From DAIMFL01 sp964372215 (lineage in GTDB: Bacteria; Pseudomonadota; Alphaproteobacteria; Dongiales; Dongiaceae), in the NCBI GenBank assembly GCA_964372215.1, contig CAYJQC010000010.1:62001-126000 (forward strand): DNA of 64,000 nucleotides, written 5' to 3'. Position 1 is the first letter of the stretch. The number at the start of each line of letters is the position of its first letter. Both the position numbers and the translations under genes were made by a program. Below, piece after piece: positions 31,727 through 40,803 of the stretch. The notes beneath the pieces were generated by a model. That model was not told the origin of the DNA and made no database searches. It saw only the letters and a program-made list of their open reading frames with translations.

Positions 31727-32638
31727 ATGAACATCGTCGCCTTCCTCGGCGCCATCGAGATCGGGCTGGTCTTCGGGCTGGTGGCGCTCGGGGTCTATCT
31801 GTCGTTCCGGGTGCTGAACTTCCCCGACCTGACCGTCGACGGCAGCTTCCCGCTGGGCGCGGCAACCGCCGCCACCCTGATCGTCGCCGATGTCGATCCG
31901 TTCGTCGCCACGCTGGTCGCCGCGGTCGCCGGGGCCTGCGCCGGCCTCGTCACCGCCTTCCTCAACCTGCGTTTCAACATCCTGCATCTCCTGGCCAGCA
32001 TCCTCACGATGATCGCGCTCTACTCGATCAACCTCAGGATCATGGGCAAGCCCAACGTCGCCATCATCAACGACCCGACCGTGCTGAAGCCGTTCGAGGG
32101 GCTGGGCCTCGCCAATCTGTACCTGAAGCCGATCCTGGCCGGGGTGGTGGCGCTCGCCGCCGCGTTCCTGCTGATCCGCTTCCTCGGTTCCGACTACGGG
32201 CTCGCCATGCGCGCGACCGGGGCCAATCCGCGCATGGCGCGCGCCCAGGGCATCGACACCGCGGCGATGACCTATGTCGGCATGGCCATCAGCAACGCCC
32301 TGGTCGGCGTCGCCGGCGCGCTGTTCGCGCAGATGAACGGCTTCGCCGACGTCACCATCGGCACCGGCACCATCGTGGTCGGCCTGGCGGCGGTGATCGT
32401 CGGCGAGGCGCTGTTCGGCACCAGGAGCGTCGCGGTCTGGGTGATCGGCTGCGTCGCCGGTTCGGTGATCTACCGGCTGGTGATCGCGCTCGCCCTCAAC
32501 ACCGATGCGCTCGGCCTCTCCAGCTCCGACCTCAACCTGGTGACCGCCGTGCTGGTGGCGGTCGCCCTGATCCTGCCGGGCGCGCGCAATCCGATCCGCG
32601 CGATCCTGGCCGGGCGCAAGGGCGGGCCGGCGCCATGA
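31727..32638 (+). CDS. ABC transporter permease (ABC_sub_bind-associated)
   Basis: The 303-aa protein has eight or nine hydrophobic segments and belongs to the branched-chain-type permease superfamily (COG4120). Conserved features are the GLVALGVYLSFRVLNFPDLTVDGSF region near the N-terminus and YGLAMRATGANPRMARAQGI in the middle. It follows the receptor gene by 140 bases containing the repeat element, and it overlaps the ATPase gene by four bases. Confidence 0.86.
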   Translation: MNIVAFLGAIEIGLVFGLVALGVYLSFRVLNFPDLTVDGSFPLGAATAATLIVADVDPFVATLVAAVAGACAGLVTAFLNLRFNILHLLASILTMIALYSINLRIMGKPNVAIINDPTVLKPFEGLGLANLYLKPILAGVVALAAAFLLIRFLGSDYGLAMRATGANPRMARAQGIDTAAMTYVGMAISNALVGVAGALFAQMNGFADVTIGTGTIVVGLAAVIVGEALFGTRSVAVWVIGCVAGSVIYRLVIALALNTDALGLSSSDLNLVTAVLVAVALILPGARNPIRAILAGRKGGPAP

Positions 32639-33429
32639 TCAAGCTGCGCGGGATCGAGGTCACCTTCAACCGCGGCACGCCGATGGAGACCAGGGCGCTG
32701 CGCGGCATCGACCTCGACATCCCGGCCGGGCAGTTCGTCACCGTCATCGGCTCCAACGGCGCCGGCAAGTCGACCGTGCTCAACGCGCTGACCGGCGACG
32801 TGGCGCTGCAATCCGGCAGCGTGGTGGTGGACGGCATCGACGTGACCCCGTGGGCTCCGCCACGCCGCGCCGCGCTGCTTGCCCGGGTGTTCCAGGATCC
32901 GATGGCCGGCACCTGCGAGGCGCTCACCATCGAGGAGAACCTGGCGCTCGCCGCGTCGCGCGGGCGCGCCCGCGGCTTGCGGCTCGCGCTCGGCGGCGGC
33001 GTGCGCGACGCCTTCCGGAAGCGGCTCGGCGAGCTCGGTCTCGGTCTCGAAGCGAGACTCGCCGACAAGATGGGGCTGCTCTCGGGCGGCCAGCGCCAAG
33101 CTGTGTCGCTGCTGATGGCGACGCTGCGGCCGATGAAGATCCTGCTGCTCGACGAGCACACCGCGGCGCTCGACCCGAAGACCGCCGAGTTCGTGCTGCG
33201 GCTCACCGACCAGATCGTCAGGGCGCAGGGACTGACCACGATGATGGTCACCCATTCGATGCGCCAGGCGCTCGATCACGGCCACCGCACCGTCATGCTG
33301 CACGAAGGCCGGATCGCTTTCGACATCGCCGGCGAGACCCGCGCCGGGCTCGACGTGCCCGACCTGCTGGCGCTGTTCTCGCAGGTCCGAGGCGAGGCGC
33401 TCGCCGACGACAGCCTGCTGCTCGGCTGA
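32635..33429 (+). CDS. ABC transporter ATP-binding protein (ABC_sub_bind-associated)
   Basis: The 264-aa ATPase has Walker A GSNGAGKSTVLNAL, the signature LLSGGQRQAVSLLMA and Walker B ILLLDEHTAALDPKT with the switch His in MVTHSM. This is the COG1101 branch that accompanies ABC_sub_bind receptors. It starts within the permease stop codon (ATGA overlap), so the receptor, permease and ATPase form one importer operon. Confidence 0.9.
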   Translation: MIKLRGIEVTFNRGTPMETRALRGIDLDIPAGQFVTVIGSNGAGKSTVLNALTGDVALQSGSVVVDGIDVTPWAPPRRAALLARVFQDPMAGTCEALTIEENLALAASRGRARGLRLALGGGVRDAFRKRLGELGLGLEARLADKMGLLSGGQRQAVSLLMATLRPMKILLLDEHTAALDPKTAEFVLRLTDQIVRAQGLTTMMVTHSMRQALDHGHRTVMLHEGRIAFDIAGETRAGLDVPDLLALFSQVRGEALADDSLLLG

Positions 33430-33497
33430 CGCAATTGGATTGACCGGGCGGCCGCCCTGCCGTTTCATCCCGGGCTGTCCGGCAGGGGAGCAGAATC

Positions 33498-34295
33498 ATG
33501 GACGCCAAGGATTACATCGAAGCCAACCGGCAGTCCTGGGACGAGGCGGCACCGATCCACGCCAAGGCGAAGCTGGCCGAGCTGATCGAAAACTTCCGCA
33601 AGCCCGGCTATTCCTGCCTCGACGAAACCGAGACCGCGATTCTCGAGCGGATCGGCGTCAAGGGCAAGGCGGTGGCGCAGCTCTGCTGCAACAACGGCCG
33701 CGAGATCCTGAGCGTCAAGAACCTGGGCGCGGCGCGCGCCGTCGGCTTCGACCAGGCCGACAAGTTTCTCGACCAGGGCCGCCAGATGGCCGCTGCCGGC
33801 GGCATCGACTGCGAGCTGGTGGCGTGCAACGTCTTCGAAATCCCCGCGGCCTTCGACGGCCAGTTCGACCTGGTCACCGTCACCATCGGCGCGGTCGGCT
33901 GGCTGCCCGACATCGGCGGCTTCTTCGCCGTGGTGGCGCGGTTGCTCGAGCCCGGCGGGCGCCTGTTCATGTACGAACAGCATCCGATCGCCAACATGTT
34001 CGAGCCTGGGGACAGCGAGGACTCGCTCAAGCTGCGCTACTCCTATTTCCGCACCGAGCCGTTCCGCGACGAACAGGGACTCGACTACTGGGGCGGCGAG
34101 CGCTACGCCTCGAAGCCGATGTACTGGTTCCCGCACAAGCTGTCGGACGTGATCGGTGGCTGCCTCGGCAACGGGCTCGCCCTCGAATCCTATGTCGAGT
34201 ACGACTTCGACATCTCGAATACCTTGGGCGCGCTGGCCGCCAGCGAGATCCGGCCGCCGCTCTGCTATACCCTGGTGGCCCGCAAGAGCGGCTGA
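33498..34295 (+). CDS. Class I SAM-dependent methyltransferase
   Basis: The 265-aa protein shows a methyltransferase fold: the first strand/loop appears as VAQLCCNNGREILSVKN, the acidic end of strand 2 is in AVGFDQADKF, and QFDLVTVTIGAVGWL lies further on. The N-terminal helix MDAKDYIEANRQSWDEAAP is typical of uncharacterised small-molecule methyltransferases. The target is unknown. It has a good AGGGGAG ribosome-binding site. It converges with the following DUF3726 gene, with only 3 bases between the stop codons. Confidence 0.82.
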   Translation: MDAKDYIEANRQSWDEAAPIHAKAKLAELIENFRKPGYSCLDETETAILERIGVKGKAVAQLCCNNGREILSVKNLGAARAVGFDQADKFLDQGRQMAAAGGIDCELVACNVFEIPAAFDGQFDLVTVTIGAVGWLPDIGGFFAVVARLLEPGGRLFMYEQHPIANMFEPGDSEDSLKLRYSYFRTEPFRDEQGLDYWGGERYASKPMYWFPHKLSDVIGGCLGNGLALESYVEYDFDISNTLGALAASEIRPPLCYTLVARKSG

Positions 34296-34298
34296 CGG

Positions 34299-35042
34299 TC
34301 AGGCGTTCGCGTCGCCGCCGCCGGCGCCGCGGTCCCGCGATTCCGCACTGGCGGGCACCAGAACCCGCTTCGCCGCTTCGGCAATCCGGGACCAGTGCGC
34401 GGCGTCGACCGCGATGCCCTCGGTCAGGGTGCGTTGCAATGTCGCCGCCAGCGTGTCGGCATCGATCACCCGCGCGCCGTCATCGCGATCCTGGGCCCGG
34501 ACCGCGCTCGCCGGCCGTTCGAGCACGACCTCGACCGGCGCCGGGTCGAGGAAGGCGGCAGCCAGATCGATCCCCGTTCCTTCGCCGACGATGCGACAGG
34601 CGCCATCGCGCCCGGCGACACAGGTGACCGTCCCGCCGCCCGCGGTCCAGTTGAGCCGGATGTTCTGACGGCCCGCCGCACGGCGCGCTGCCGGCGGCAG
34701 CAGGAACAACGGCCAGCGGCAGGCGGCAAGCCTGACCTCGTGCGCCCCACGATCCAGCAGCAGTTCAACGCAATCGATCAGGGTTCCCGTCCAGGCGATC
34801 GCGGGGCGGTCCGCCACGTCGAGCACGCCGGAGCCGCCATTCCGGCGCGGCGGCGCCAGCGGGGCGAAGGCGCCGTCCATGCGATCGAGGGAAGCCGCCA
34901 GCATCGCGACGCCGGGCAGGCCGCGCGCCGCCAGCCAGGCGACCGCCTGGGCGCCGTCGCGATCGATGCCGTTGCCGGCACCGGCGCCTTCGAGCGCCCG
35001 CTGGGCGATGCGATAGACCTCGTTCTGCGAAACGCGCATCAT
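34299..35042 (-). CDS. DUF3726 family protein
   Basis: The roughly 247-aa protein fits the DUF3726 family: MMRVSQNEVYRIAQRALEGAG at the start, then VAWLAARGLPGVAMLA and a hydrophobic core of Ala/Leu-rich strands. The ATG at 35042 was chosen because upstream ATGs lie inside the preceding gene. No catalytic motif is evident. It is the last gene of a three-gene - strand unit with the 567-aa protein and the M19 homologue. Confidence 0.7.
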   Translation of the reverse strand: MMRVSQNEVYRIAQRALEGAGAGNGIDRDGAQAVAWLAARGLPGVAMLAASLDRMDGAFAPLAPPRRNGGSGVLDVADRPAIAWTGTLIDCVELLLDRGAHEVRLAACRWPLFLLPPAARRAAGRQNIRLNWTAGGGTVTCVAGRDGACRIVGEGTGIDLAAAFLDPAPVEVVLERPASAVRAQDRDDGARVIDADTLAATLQRTLTEGIAVDAAHWSRIAEAAKRVLVPASAESRDRGAGGGDANA

Positions 35043-35052
35043 CGCGACCGGC

Positions 35053-36756
35053 TCAGACCGCAAAGGTCGGAAACAGCCAGTCGTCGGCGTCGGGCCGTCC
35101 CAGCTCGGCGATCAGCGGCGCGCCCTGGAACAGCGTGATGCGGGTCCAGCGATCCGACTTGGGATCGAACTTGCCGGCGCCGAAGATCGACAGCTTGCAG
35201 CGCAGCAGGTCGATCGGCCGGCAGCCGGCCCCGATCAGATTGTCGCGGATCTCCGCATAGGGCAGATCGGCCAGCCCCTGAACCCGGCGCAGGATGCCGC
35301 GCCGCTGCGGGTGCGACAGCAGGAACAGCGCGACCGGTTCGTCCGGTGCGACGGCGGCGCGAACGGCCACCGCCTGATGCAGCTCGGCCACCATCGCGCC
35401 GATGCCGATCGGCAGTTCCTTGTCGGCGCCGGGTTCGCCGAAGCGTTCGCCGAGGCGCGGCTCGTCCTTCTCCTCCGAGCGGTACCAGAAGAAGCGGCGC
35501 GATGCGTCGCTGTCGTAGCGCTCGGCCAGCGCCCAGTCGTAGCGCCGCTCGATCAAGGCCTGGAGATCGGCGAGCCGCATCGCCGGGTCGAGATCGTCGC
35601 GCTCGTCGACGCCGGTCGACAGCTCGAGATCGTCGACCAGCTCGGGATGGAGCTCGATCAGCAGGCTTGCCAGCATCTCCTGGGTTTCGAAGCTGAACCG
35701 TCCACAAGCGCGCCGGAACAGGAAATCCCAGGGCCGCTGCGCCGTGAGGAAGGCGGGGTCGCCGAGATCGCGCTGCAGGCCGATCAGCTCGACCCGCAAG
35801 GTCTCGATGCGCGCCGCCTGCGTCGCGTCGTCGGTCACCCACTGCTCGGCATGGCGGCCCGCCCTGCCGAGCAGCTCGGCGAAGCGCGCGCAGCAGGCCG
35901 CCTCCGTGACGTCGGCCGCGCGCACCCGGGCCAGGGCCGTTTCGCGCGCGGTGATCCAGGCGTTGAGCAGCTTGGGATGGCCGACCAGGAACGGCGCCAT
36001 GCCGAGGCCGGTGGCATTGCCGACGCCGAGCGCGCGCCGACACGGCGCCGACAGCCGGGCCGCAGCGGCATTGCGGCTGCGGGCGACATGCTCGACCAGG
36101 TCGAAGCTGAACTGCCGCGCCAGATAGACCGTGAGCATCTCCGCCTGATAGGGCAGCGCGAACACGCCATGGTGCCAGACCCGGTCGAGATCGGCGATGC
36201 CGAACTTGCCATTGCCGTAGACCGCGGTGGTGCGCATGAGGTAGCCGACCTTCAGCAGCGCGGCGAGATCGGGCTGGCACCCGGCGGCGAGGCTGTCGAC
36301 CACGTGATCGAACAACCGCACGCTGCGGTTGGCGCGGGAGAGCACCAGCTCGGCGGCGCTGAACCGACCGGCCTCCTGGAGCGGCAGGGACTGGCGCAGC
36401 CGGGCCACCTCGTCGTCGCCGACCGGCCCGGCGACCAGGGCGAAGGCGGCATCCCACTTTTCGGCGATCACCCGGTCGGTGCGCTCGTCGGGCGCCAGAT
36501 AGCTGGAGACGGCGACGAAGCTGAGCGGGCCTGCCGGGGTATCGATGCGATAGACGATGACGCCATAGCCGTCCGCGTCGAGATCGGCGCGCGCGACCGA
36601 GACCCGCCAGGCCTCGCGGCCCATGCGCCGCAGCAGCGTGCGCGCGAAGGACAGCCGGGTCTGGTGGAACGCGCCGATCCGCGCCAGGCGCATCACCTCC
36701 TGCGGCCGGCGCATCAGCCGGATGGCGTCGTCGAGCCTTGCAGCGGGAAGGTTCAT
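35053..36756 (-). CDS. Unrecognised 567-aa protein
   Basis: I do not recognise a family. The product is soluble-looking with no signal peptide or membrane segments. It has long Arg/Ala/Leu-rich helical stretches and two blocks worth noting: LMRTTAVYGNGKFGIADLDR (about residue 175-195) and LLRCKLSIFGAGKFDPKSDR near the C-terminus, both containing Gly-x-Gly-Lys-Phe. The start at 36756 (MNLPAARLDD) has GAAGG 10 bases upstream; an in-frame start 13 codons earlier lacks one. It lies 10 bases upstream of the DUF3726 gene and 16 bases downstream of the M19 homologue, so it is very likely co-expressed with both. Confidence 0.75.
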   Translation of the reverse strand: MNLPAARLDDAIRLMRRPQEVMRLARIGAFHQTRLSFARTLLRRMGREAWRVSVARADLDADGYGVIVYRIDTPAGPLSFVAVSSYLAPDERTDRVIAEKWDAAFALVAGPVGDDEVARLRQSLPLQEAGRFSAAELVLSRANRSVRLFDHVVDSLAAGCQPDLAALLKVGYLMRTTAVYGNGKFGIADLDRVWHHGVFALPYQAEMLTVYLARQFSFDLVEHVARSRNAAAARLSAPCRRALGVGNATGLGMAPFLVGHPKLLNAWITARETALARVRAADVTEAACCARFAELLGRAGRHAEQWVTDDATQAARIETLRVELIGLQRDLGDPAFLTAQRPWDFLFRRACGRFSFETQEMLASLLIELHPELVDDLELSTGVDERDDLDPAMRLADLQALIERRYDWALAERYDSDASRRFFWYRSEEKDEPRLGERFGEPGADKELPIGIGAMVAELHQAVAVRAAVAPDEPVALFLLSHPQRRGILRRVQGLADLPYAEIRDNLIGAGCRPIDLLRCKLSIFGAGKFDPKSDRWTRITLFQGAPLIAELGRPDADDWLFPTFAV

Positions 36757-36772
36757 GCGCGGCACCTTCGGC

Positions 36773-37771
36773 TCAGGCCTGCGGCCGGAAGGCATCGGCG
36801 AAGAAGCGCAGCCAGTTGCCGCCCATCACCTGTGCCACGTCCGCCGCACCCATGCCGATCTCGCGCAGGCCGGCGGCGATCTCCGGCATCTGCGCCGGGG
36901 TCCGGAACCAGGCCGGCTGCGCCGGCCAGTCGGGCTTCGCCGCCGAGCCTTCGCCGAAGTCGGTCTCGATGGTCCAGCGCCCGCTGCGCATCCAGGCGAG
37001 CTCGGCATAGCCCCAGTTGCGGCAGGTATCGCTGCCGATGCCGATACGCTCGATGCCGATGAGATCGGCGGTGCGCGCGACCATTTCGCAGAACGACTGC
37101 GGGGTGCAGTCGCTTCCGCCCCTGAGATGCAGGGGATACAGGCTGAAGCCCAGCATGCCGCCACGCGCCGCAAGCGCCTTCAGAAGATCGTCGCTCTTGT
37201 TGCGCAGCGCGGCATGGAAACTCTTCGGATTGGCGTGGGTGATGGCCACGGGCCGCGCCGACAGCTCGATCGCCTCGCGGCTGGTGCGCTCGGCCGAATG
37301 CGAGAGATCGATGACCATGCCGACCCGGTTCATCTCGGCGATCACCTGCTTTCCGAAGCGCGAGATTCCGGGATCGTCCGACTCGTAGCAGCCGGCGCCG
37401 ATCAGGCTCTGGTTGTTGTAGGTGAGCTGCATGATCATCAGTCCGGCCGCACGGAACACCGAGACCAGCGACAGGTCGTCCTCGATCGGCGAGCAGTTCT
37501 GGGCGCCGAGGATGACCGCGGTGCGCCCCTCCGCCTTGGCGGCCAGGATGTCCTCGGCAGAGCCTGCCGGCCGGATCAAATCGGCATGCTGGCGGAACCG
37601 CTGGTGCCAGGCACCGAGGCGCGACAACGTATCGCGCGCCGTCTCCCAATAGGCGACGGTGACGTGCACCGCATCGATGCCGCCGGCGCGCCATTCCTCG
37701 AACAGCGCGCGGTCCCAGTTGGAATATTGCAGCGCGTCGATGACAACGCCGCTGCCCGCAGACTCAGCCAT
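36773..37771 (-). CDS. Peptidase M19 (membrane dipeptidase) homologue with altered metal site
   Basis: The 332-aa protein is a TIM-barrel of the renal dipeptidase family. Recognisable blocks are LTYNNQSLIGAGC, VIAEMNRVGMVIDLSHSAER, ITHANPKSFHAALRNKSDD and IGIGSDT. The two later metal His (LSH and THAN) and the Asp in GSD are present. However, the N-terminal HxD metal motif is replaced by IDALQYS, and the Glu that bridges the metals appears as Gln (LGAQNCSP). A similar variant accompanies methylamine/dimethylglycine catabolic genes in Pseudomonas (recalled, not checked), so the activity may not be dipeptide hydrolysis. It leads the three-gene unit. Confidence 0.8.
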   Translation of the reverse strand: MAESAGSGVVIDALQYSNWDRALFEEWRAGGIDAVHVTVAYWETARDTLSRLGAWHQRFRQHADLIRPAGSAEDILAAKAEGRTAVILGAQNCSPIEDDLSLVSVFRAAGLMIMQLTYNNQSLIGAGCYESDDPGISRFGKQVIAEMNRVGMVIDLSHSAERTSREAIELSARPVAITHANPKSFHAALRNKSDDLLKALAARGGMLGFSLYPLHLRGGSDCTPQSFCEMVARTADLIGIERIGIGSDTCRNWGYAELAWMRSGRWTIETDFGEGSAAKPDWPAQPAWFRTPAQMPEIAAGLREIGMGAADVAQVMGGNWLRFFADAFRPQA

Positions 37772-37872
37772 GCCGTGCCCGTCGCCCCTGCTGACGCCTT
37801 TCTACCGGGATCGCCAGCATGGCGCGCCGGAAGCTGCAGGCCAACAGGATATCACCGGCGCCCTCACCCGTC

Positions 37873-37998
37873 CTAGAAAGGTTGATAGGTGCCGACGCTC
37901 CAGACATGGCCCTCCGGGTCGCGGGCCATCTACTCGCGCGCGCCGTATTCGGTATCGGCCAGGTCGCGGATGATCTCGCCGGGCGGATGCGCGCGGCG
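37873..37998 (-). pseudogene. Remnant of a VOC (glyoxalase/bleomycin-resistance) family gene
   Basis: Read on the - strand, the region gives PPGEIIRDLADTEYGARE, then an in-frame TAG, then MARDPEGHVWSVGTYQPF and a stop. That is the C-terminal signature of VOC-family proteins (DTEYGAREYMARDPEGH...WSFGTY), with Tyr mutated to a stop codon. The N-terminal part is missing, cut off at the 3' end of the HTH regulator gene. This is a decayed gene. Confidence 0.8.
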
Positions 37999-38003
37999 GC
38001 CCG

Positions 38004-38906
38004 TCACGGCGCGTTGTAGCTGACCCGCCCGAGGCCCGAGACGTCGTAGCCGCCGAGCTCGGCGGCGCGGGCGCGGAACGTCTCGGTGCGCGCGAACTCC
38101 AGCAGCTTCTGGAACGGCGGCTCGAAATAGTCGCGCCGGTGCAGCACGATGTCGAAGCGCTCGGTGGCGAGCGGCAGGAAATCCAGGCGCAGCTGCCGGG
38201 CCACGGCGCGCAGGCCGATCCCGGCCGCGGCCTTGCCCTCGAGGATGGCGAGCCCGACCTCCTGCCCAGTCATGGCGATCTGCCCGATATAGGCGATCTG
38301 CCGGTCGGCGAGCCCGGCCTGCGCCACCAGGTGATCTAACAGCACCCGAGCACCGGCGCCGGGCTGGCGGCGCACCACCTTGGTCGCGCTGCGGGCCAGG
38401 TCGGCGACCCCGCGAATGCCCTGCGAGTTGCCGGCCGGGAGCAGGAGCCCCTCCTCGCGCCAGGCCCACTCGATCGCGACCACGCCGAGATGCGCGACCG
38501 TGGCGGCGATCGCCGCGGCGTTGTAGCTGCCGGTCTCCGGGTCGAGCAGATGGATGCCCGCCGCCATCGCCGCGCCGGCGGCCAGGCGGCGCAGCCCGTC
38601 CTCGCTGCCGCCGGCCATCAGCGCCAAGCCGGAGCCGGATTCCCGCACCGCCCAGTCGAGCAGCGGGTCGCGGCTGCCGGCCACCACCGGCGGGGCAGCC
38701 GGCGCCTCCGCCGCGACGCTGGCGGTGCTGCCGGCCATCCAGCGGTCGATCAGGCCCCTCGGAAACAGCAGCTTGCCGGTCACCCGGGTACAGGGGATGC
38801 GGTTGAGGCGCACGAGGTCGTAGACCTTGCGCTCCTTGATCCGCAGGTACTCCGCCACCTCGCGGGTGGTCATCATGTCGCTGGCGGGCTTGGTCGGACC
38901 GGTCAT
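38004..38906 (-). CDS. HTH transcriptional regulator with a PBP-like (molybdate-type) sensing domain
   Basis: The 300-aa protein has an excisionase-type helix-turn-helix at residues about 12-57 (MTTREVAEYLRIKERKVYDLVRL), a short Ala/Pro linker and a periplasmic-binding-protein-like domain. LALMAGGSEDGLRRLAAGAA and VRRQPGAGARVLLDHL belong to the latter. Such regulators are often linked to molybdate, tungstate or formate dehydrogenase genes, so it may control fdh/tup or moaA. The direct neighbour is divergent moaA. The inducer is not known. Confidence 0.82.
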   Translation of the reverse strand: MTGPTKPASDMMTTREVAEYLRIKERKVYDLVRLNRIPCTRVTGKLLFPRGLIDRWMAGSTASVAAEAPAAPPVVAGSRDPLLDWAVRESGSGLALMAGGSEDGLRRLAAGAAMAAGIHLLDPETGSYNAAAIAATVAHLGVVAIEWAWREEGLLLPAGNSQGIRGVADLARSATKVVRRQPGAGARVLLDHLVAQAGLADRQIAYIGQIAMTGQEVGLAILEGKAAAGIGLRAVARQLRLDFLPLATERFDIVLHRRDYFEPPFQKLLEFARTETFRARAAELGGYDVSGLGRVSYNAP

Positions 38907-39049
38907 CGCTTCAACTTGGGGAGAGGAGACCCCATATCCCTAGCCAGTTTGGGGACGAAACGCCACCGGCGGGTGACTAGAATCCGGGCCGTCGGCGTAT
39001 CCCGCCGGGCGGGTTGCCGTCCCGGTCGGCCCGCCGGTAGACTGGCCCC

Positions 39050-40063
39050 GTGGAGAAAGCGCTCGCCAAGATGATCGATCCGTTCGGCCGCCAGATCACC
39101 TATCTCCGCGTGTCGGTGACCGACCGCTGCGACTTCCGCTGCGTCTATTGCATGGCGGAGGACATGACCTTCCTGCCGAAGGCGGAGATCCTGACGCTGG
39201 AGGAGCTCGACCGGCTGTGCAGCGCCTTCGTGCGCATGGGCGTGCGCAAGCTGCGCCTGACCGGCGGCGAGCCGCTGGTGCGCCGCGGCATCATGAACCT
39301 GATCGGCAGCCTGTCGCGCCATCTCGACAGCGGCGCGCTCGACGAGCTGACCATCACCACCAATGGCAGCCAGCTCGCCAAGCACGCCGCCGAGCTGGCG
39401 CGGCTCGGCATCCGCCGCGTCAACGTCTCGATCGACACCCTCGACCCGGACAAGTTCGCCAGGATCACCCGCTGGGGCCGCCTGCCCCAGGTGCTCGACG
39501 GGGTCGCCGCGGCCAAGGACGCCGGCATCCACGTCAAGCTCAACGCGGTCGCGCTCAAGGGCGTCAACGACGACGAGTTCGATCGCCTGGTGGAGTGGTG
39601 CGGCGCGCAAGGCCACGACCTCACCTTCATCGAGGTGATGCCGATGGGCGACATCGGCGAGGTCAGCCGGCTCGACCAGTACATGCCGCTGTCGATGGTG
39701 CGGGCCCAGCTCGCCAAGCGCTGGACGCTCGACGAGATCGATTATCGGACGGGCGGCCCGGCGCGCTATGTGCGGGTCGCGGAGACCGGCGGGCGGCTCG
39801 GCTTCATCACGCCGCTTACCCATAATTTCTGCGAGAGCTGCAACCGGGTGCGGCTGACCTGCACCGGCATGCTCTACATGTGCCTGGGGCAGAACGACGA
39901 GGCCGACCTGCGCGCGCCGCTGCGCCAGAGCGAAGGCGACGAATTGCTCGAGGCGGCGATCCGCGAGGCGATCACCCGCAAGCCCAAGGGCCACGACTTC
40001 GTCATCGACCGCCGCCACCAGGGCCCTGCCGTCGGCCGCCACATGAGCGTGACCGGCGGCTGA
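39050..40063 (+). CDS. moaA: GTP 3',8-cyclase MoaA
   Basis: MoaA is the radical-SAM enzyme that starts molybdenum cofactor synthesis from GTP. The 337-aa protein carries the CxxxCxxC motif (Cys27, Cys31, Cys34, within TDRCDFRCVYC), the GGEPL SAM-binding motif and the second [4Fe-4S] cluster at the C-terminus (NFCESCNRVRLTCTG). The GTG at 39050 gives the usual length; an ATG at 39071 (MIDPFGRQ) is an alternative. It supplies the cofactor for the nearby formate dehydrogenase. It is divergent from the HTH regulator. Confidence 0.96.
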   Translation: MEKALAKMIDPFGRQITYLRVSVTDRCDFRCVYCMAEDMTFLPKAEILTLEELDRLCSAFVRMGVRKLRLTGGEPLVRRGIMNLIGSLSRHLDSGALDELTITTNGSQLAKHAAELARLGIRRVNVSIDTLDPDKFARITRWGRLPQVLDGVAAAKDAGIHVKLNAVALKGVNDDEFDRLVEWCGAQGHDLTFIEVMPMGDIGEVSRLDQYMPLSMVRAQLAKRWTLDEIDYRTGGPARYVRVAETGGRLGFITPLTHNFCESCNRVRLTCTGMLYMCLGQNDEADLRAPLRQSEGDELLEAAIREAITRKPKGHDFVIDRRHQGPAVGRHMSVTGG

Positions 40064-40098
40064 GTTCCGCGGGAGTCTTCGGCCGGCAGCGGAGACGG

Positions 40099-40605
40099 TT
40101 ACTGGATCACGACCTGATGGGTGATCGAGACGCCGTCGGTCACCGTGAGCTGGACGAAGCCGAGCAGCTTCAGCAGGTCGAAGAAGGTGGCGTATTCCGG
40201 CAGGGTGTTCTCGCGGAAGAACGGCGTCACCCGCGATACCGCGGTCAGGTTGGCGAGCAGCGCGCGCATCCGGTAGATCGAGTTGAGCTGGCCGTCGACC
40301 AGGCCGACGATGATCAGCTTCTCCGCCTCCTCGCCCTTGGCGAACACGGCATAGGTCGGCGCGTACTTGCCGGCGAGCAGCTGCTGGGTCATGCCGGTGA
40401 CGAAGCCGATGCGCCGCTCGCGGTCGCTCTCGGACAGGGTGACGACCCGGGCGGTATAGGTTTCGGTGGTCTGCGGCGCCGGGTAGTAGTAGCCCTCGTG
40501 ACGGTCGTCCAATGCTGCCGCCGGCGTCACGGTCCAGGGTCCGGACAGGGCTGCCCCCAGGACCAGCGCGCCCCCCAGCATTGCGGCACGGTAGAATCGA
40601 CGCAA
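40099..40605 (-). CDS. Secreted protein of unknown function
   Basis: The 168-aa protein has a signal peptide: a basic start (RRFYRAAM), then a hydrophobic stretch and cleavage near TPAAALDD. The mature part has a Tyr/Pro-rich segment (EGYYYPAP) and conserved-looking helical blocks (GFVTGMTQQLLAGKYAPTYA and IYRMRALLANLTAVS). The start is probably TTG at 40605, because it has GGGGGAGGG just upstream and puts Arg residues ahead of the hydrophobic core. An ATG at 40581 would shorten the basic region. I do not recognise the family. It converges with moaA. Confidence 0.72.
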   Translation of the reverse strand: MRRFYRAAMLGGALVLGAALSGPWTVTPAAALDDRHEGYYYPAPQTTETYTARVVTLSESDRERRIGFVTGMTQQLLAGKYAPTYAVFAKGEEAEKLIIVGLVDGQLNSIYRMRALLANLTAVSRVTPFFRENTLPEYATFFDLLKLLGFVQLTVTDGVSITHQVVIQ

Positions 40606-40803
40606 CTCACCCTCCCCCTCGGTTCCAGGCCCGCAATCCCGCGGCCCGCGCCCGAGAGTGCGGGCCGCGGCGCCGATTGGCAAGCGCCGCGGCCGGCCCC
40701 GGCTGGCGGGCCGGTTCCGCTCGGCTATACTCGGGGCCCGTGCGGCCGGCGGCCGGCACGTCCGGGCGCCCCGCGGCGCCGCAACCCTGGGGATCGCCTG
40801 CCC

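Noticed and set aside
38907..39049. Possible molybdenum-cofactor riboswitch ahead of moaA
   Set aside because: The leader is GC-rich and can fold, but I could not match the conserved core of that RNA by eye; a covariance-model search would be needed.
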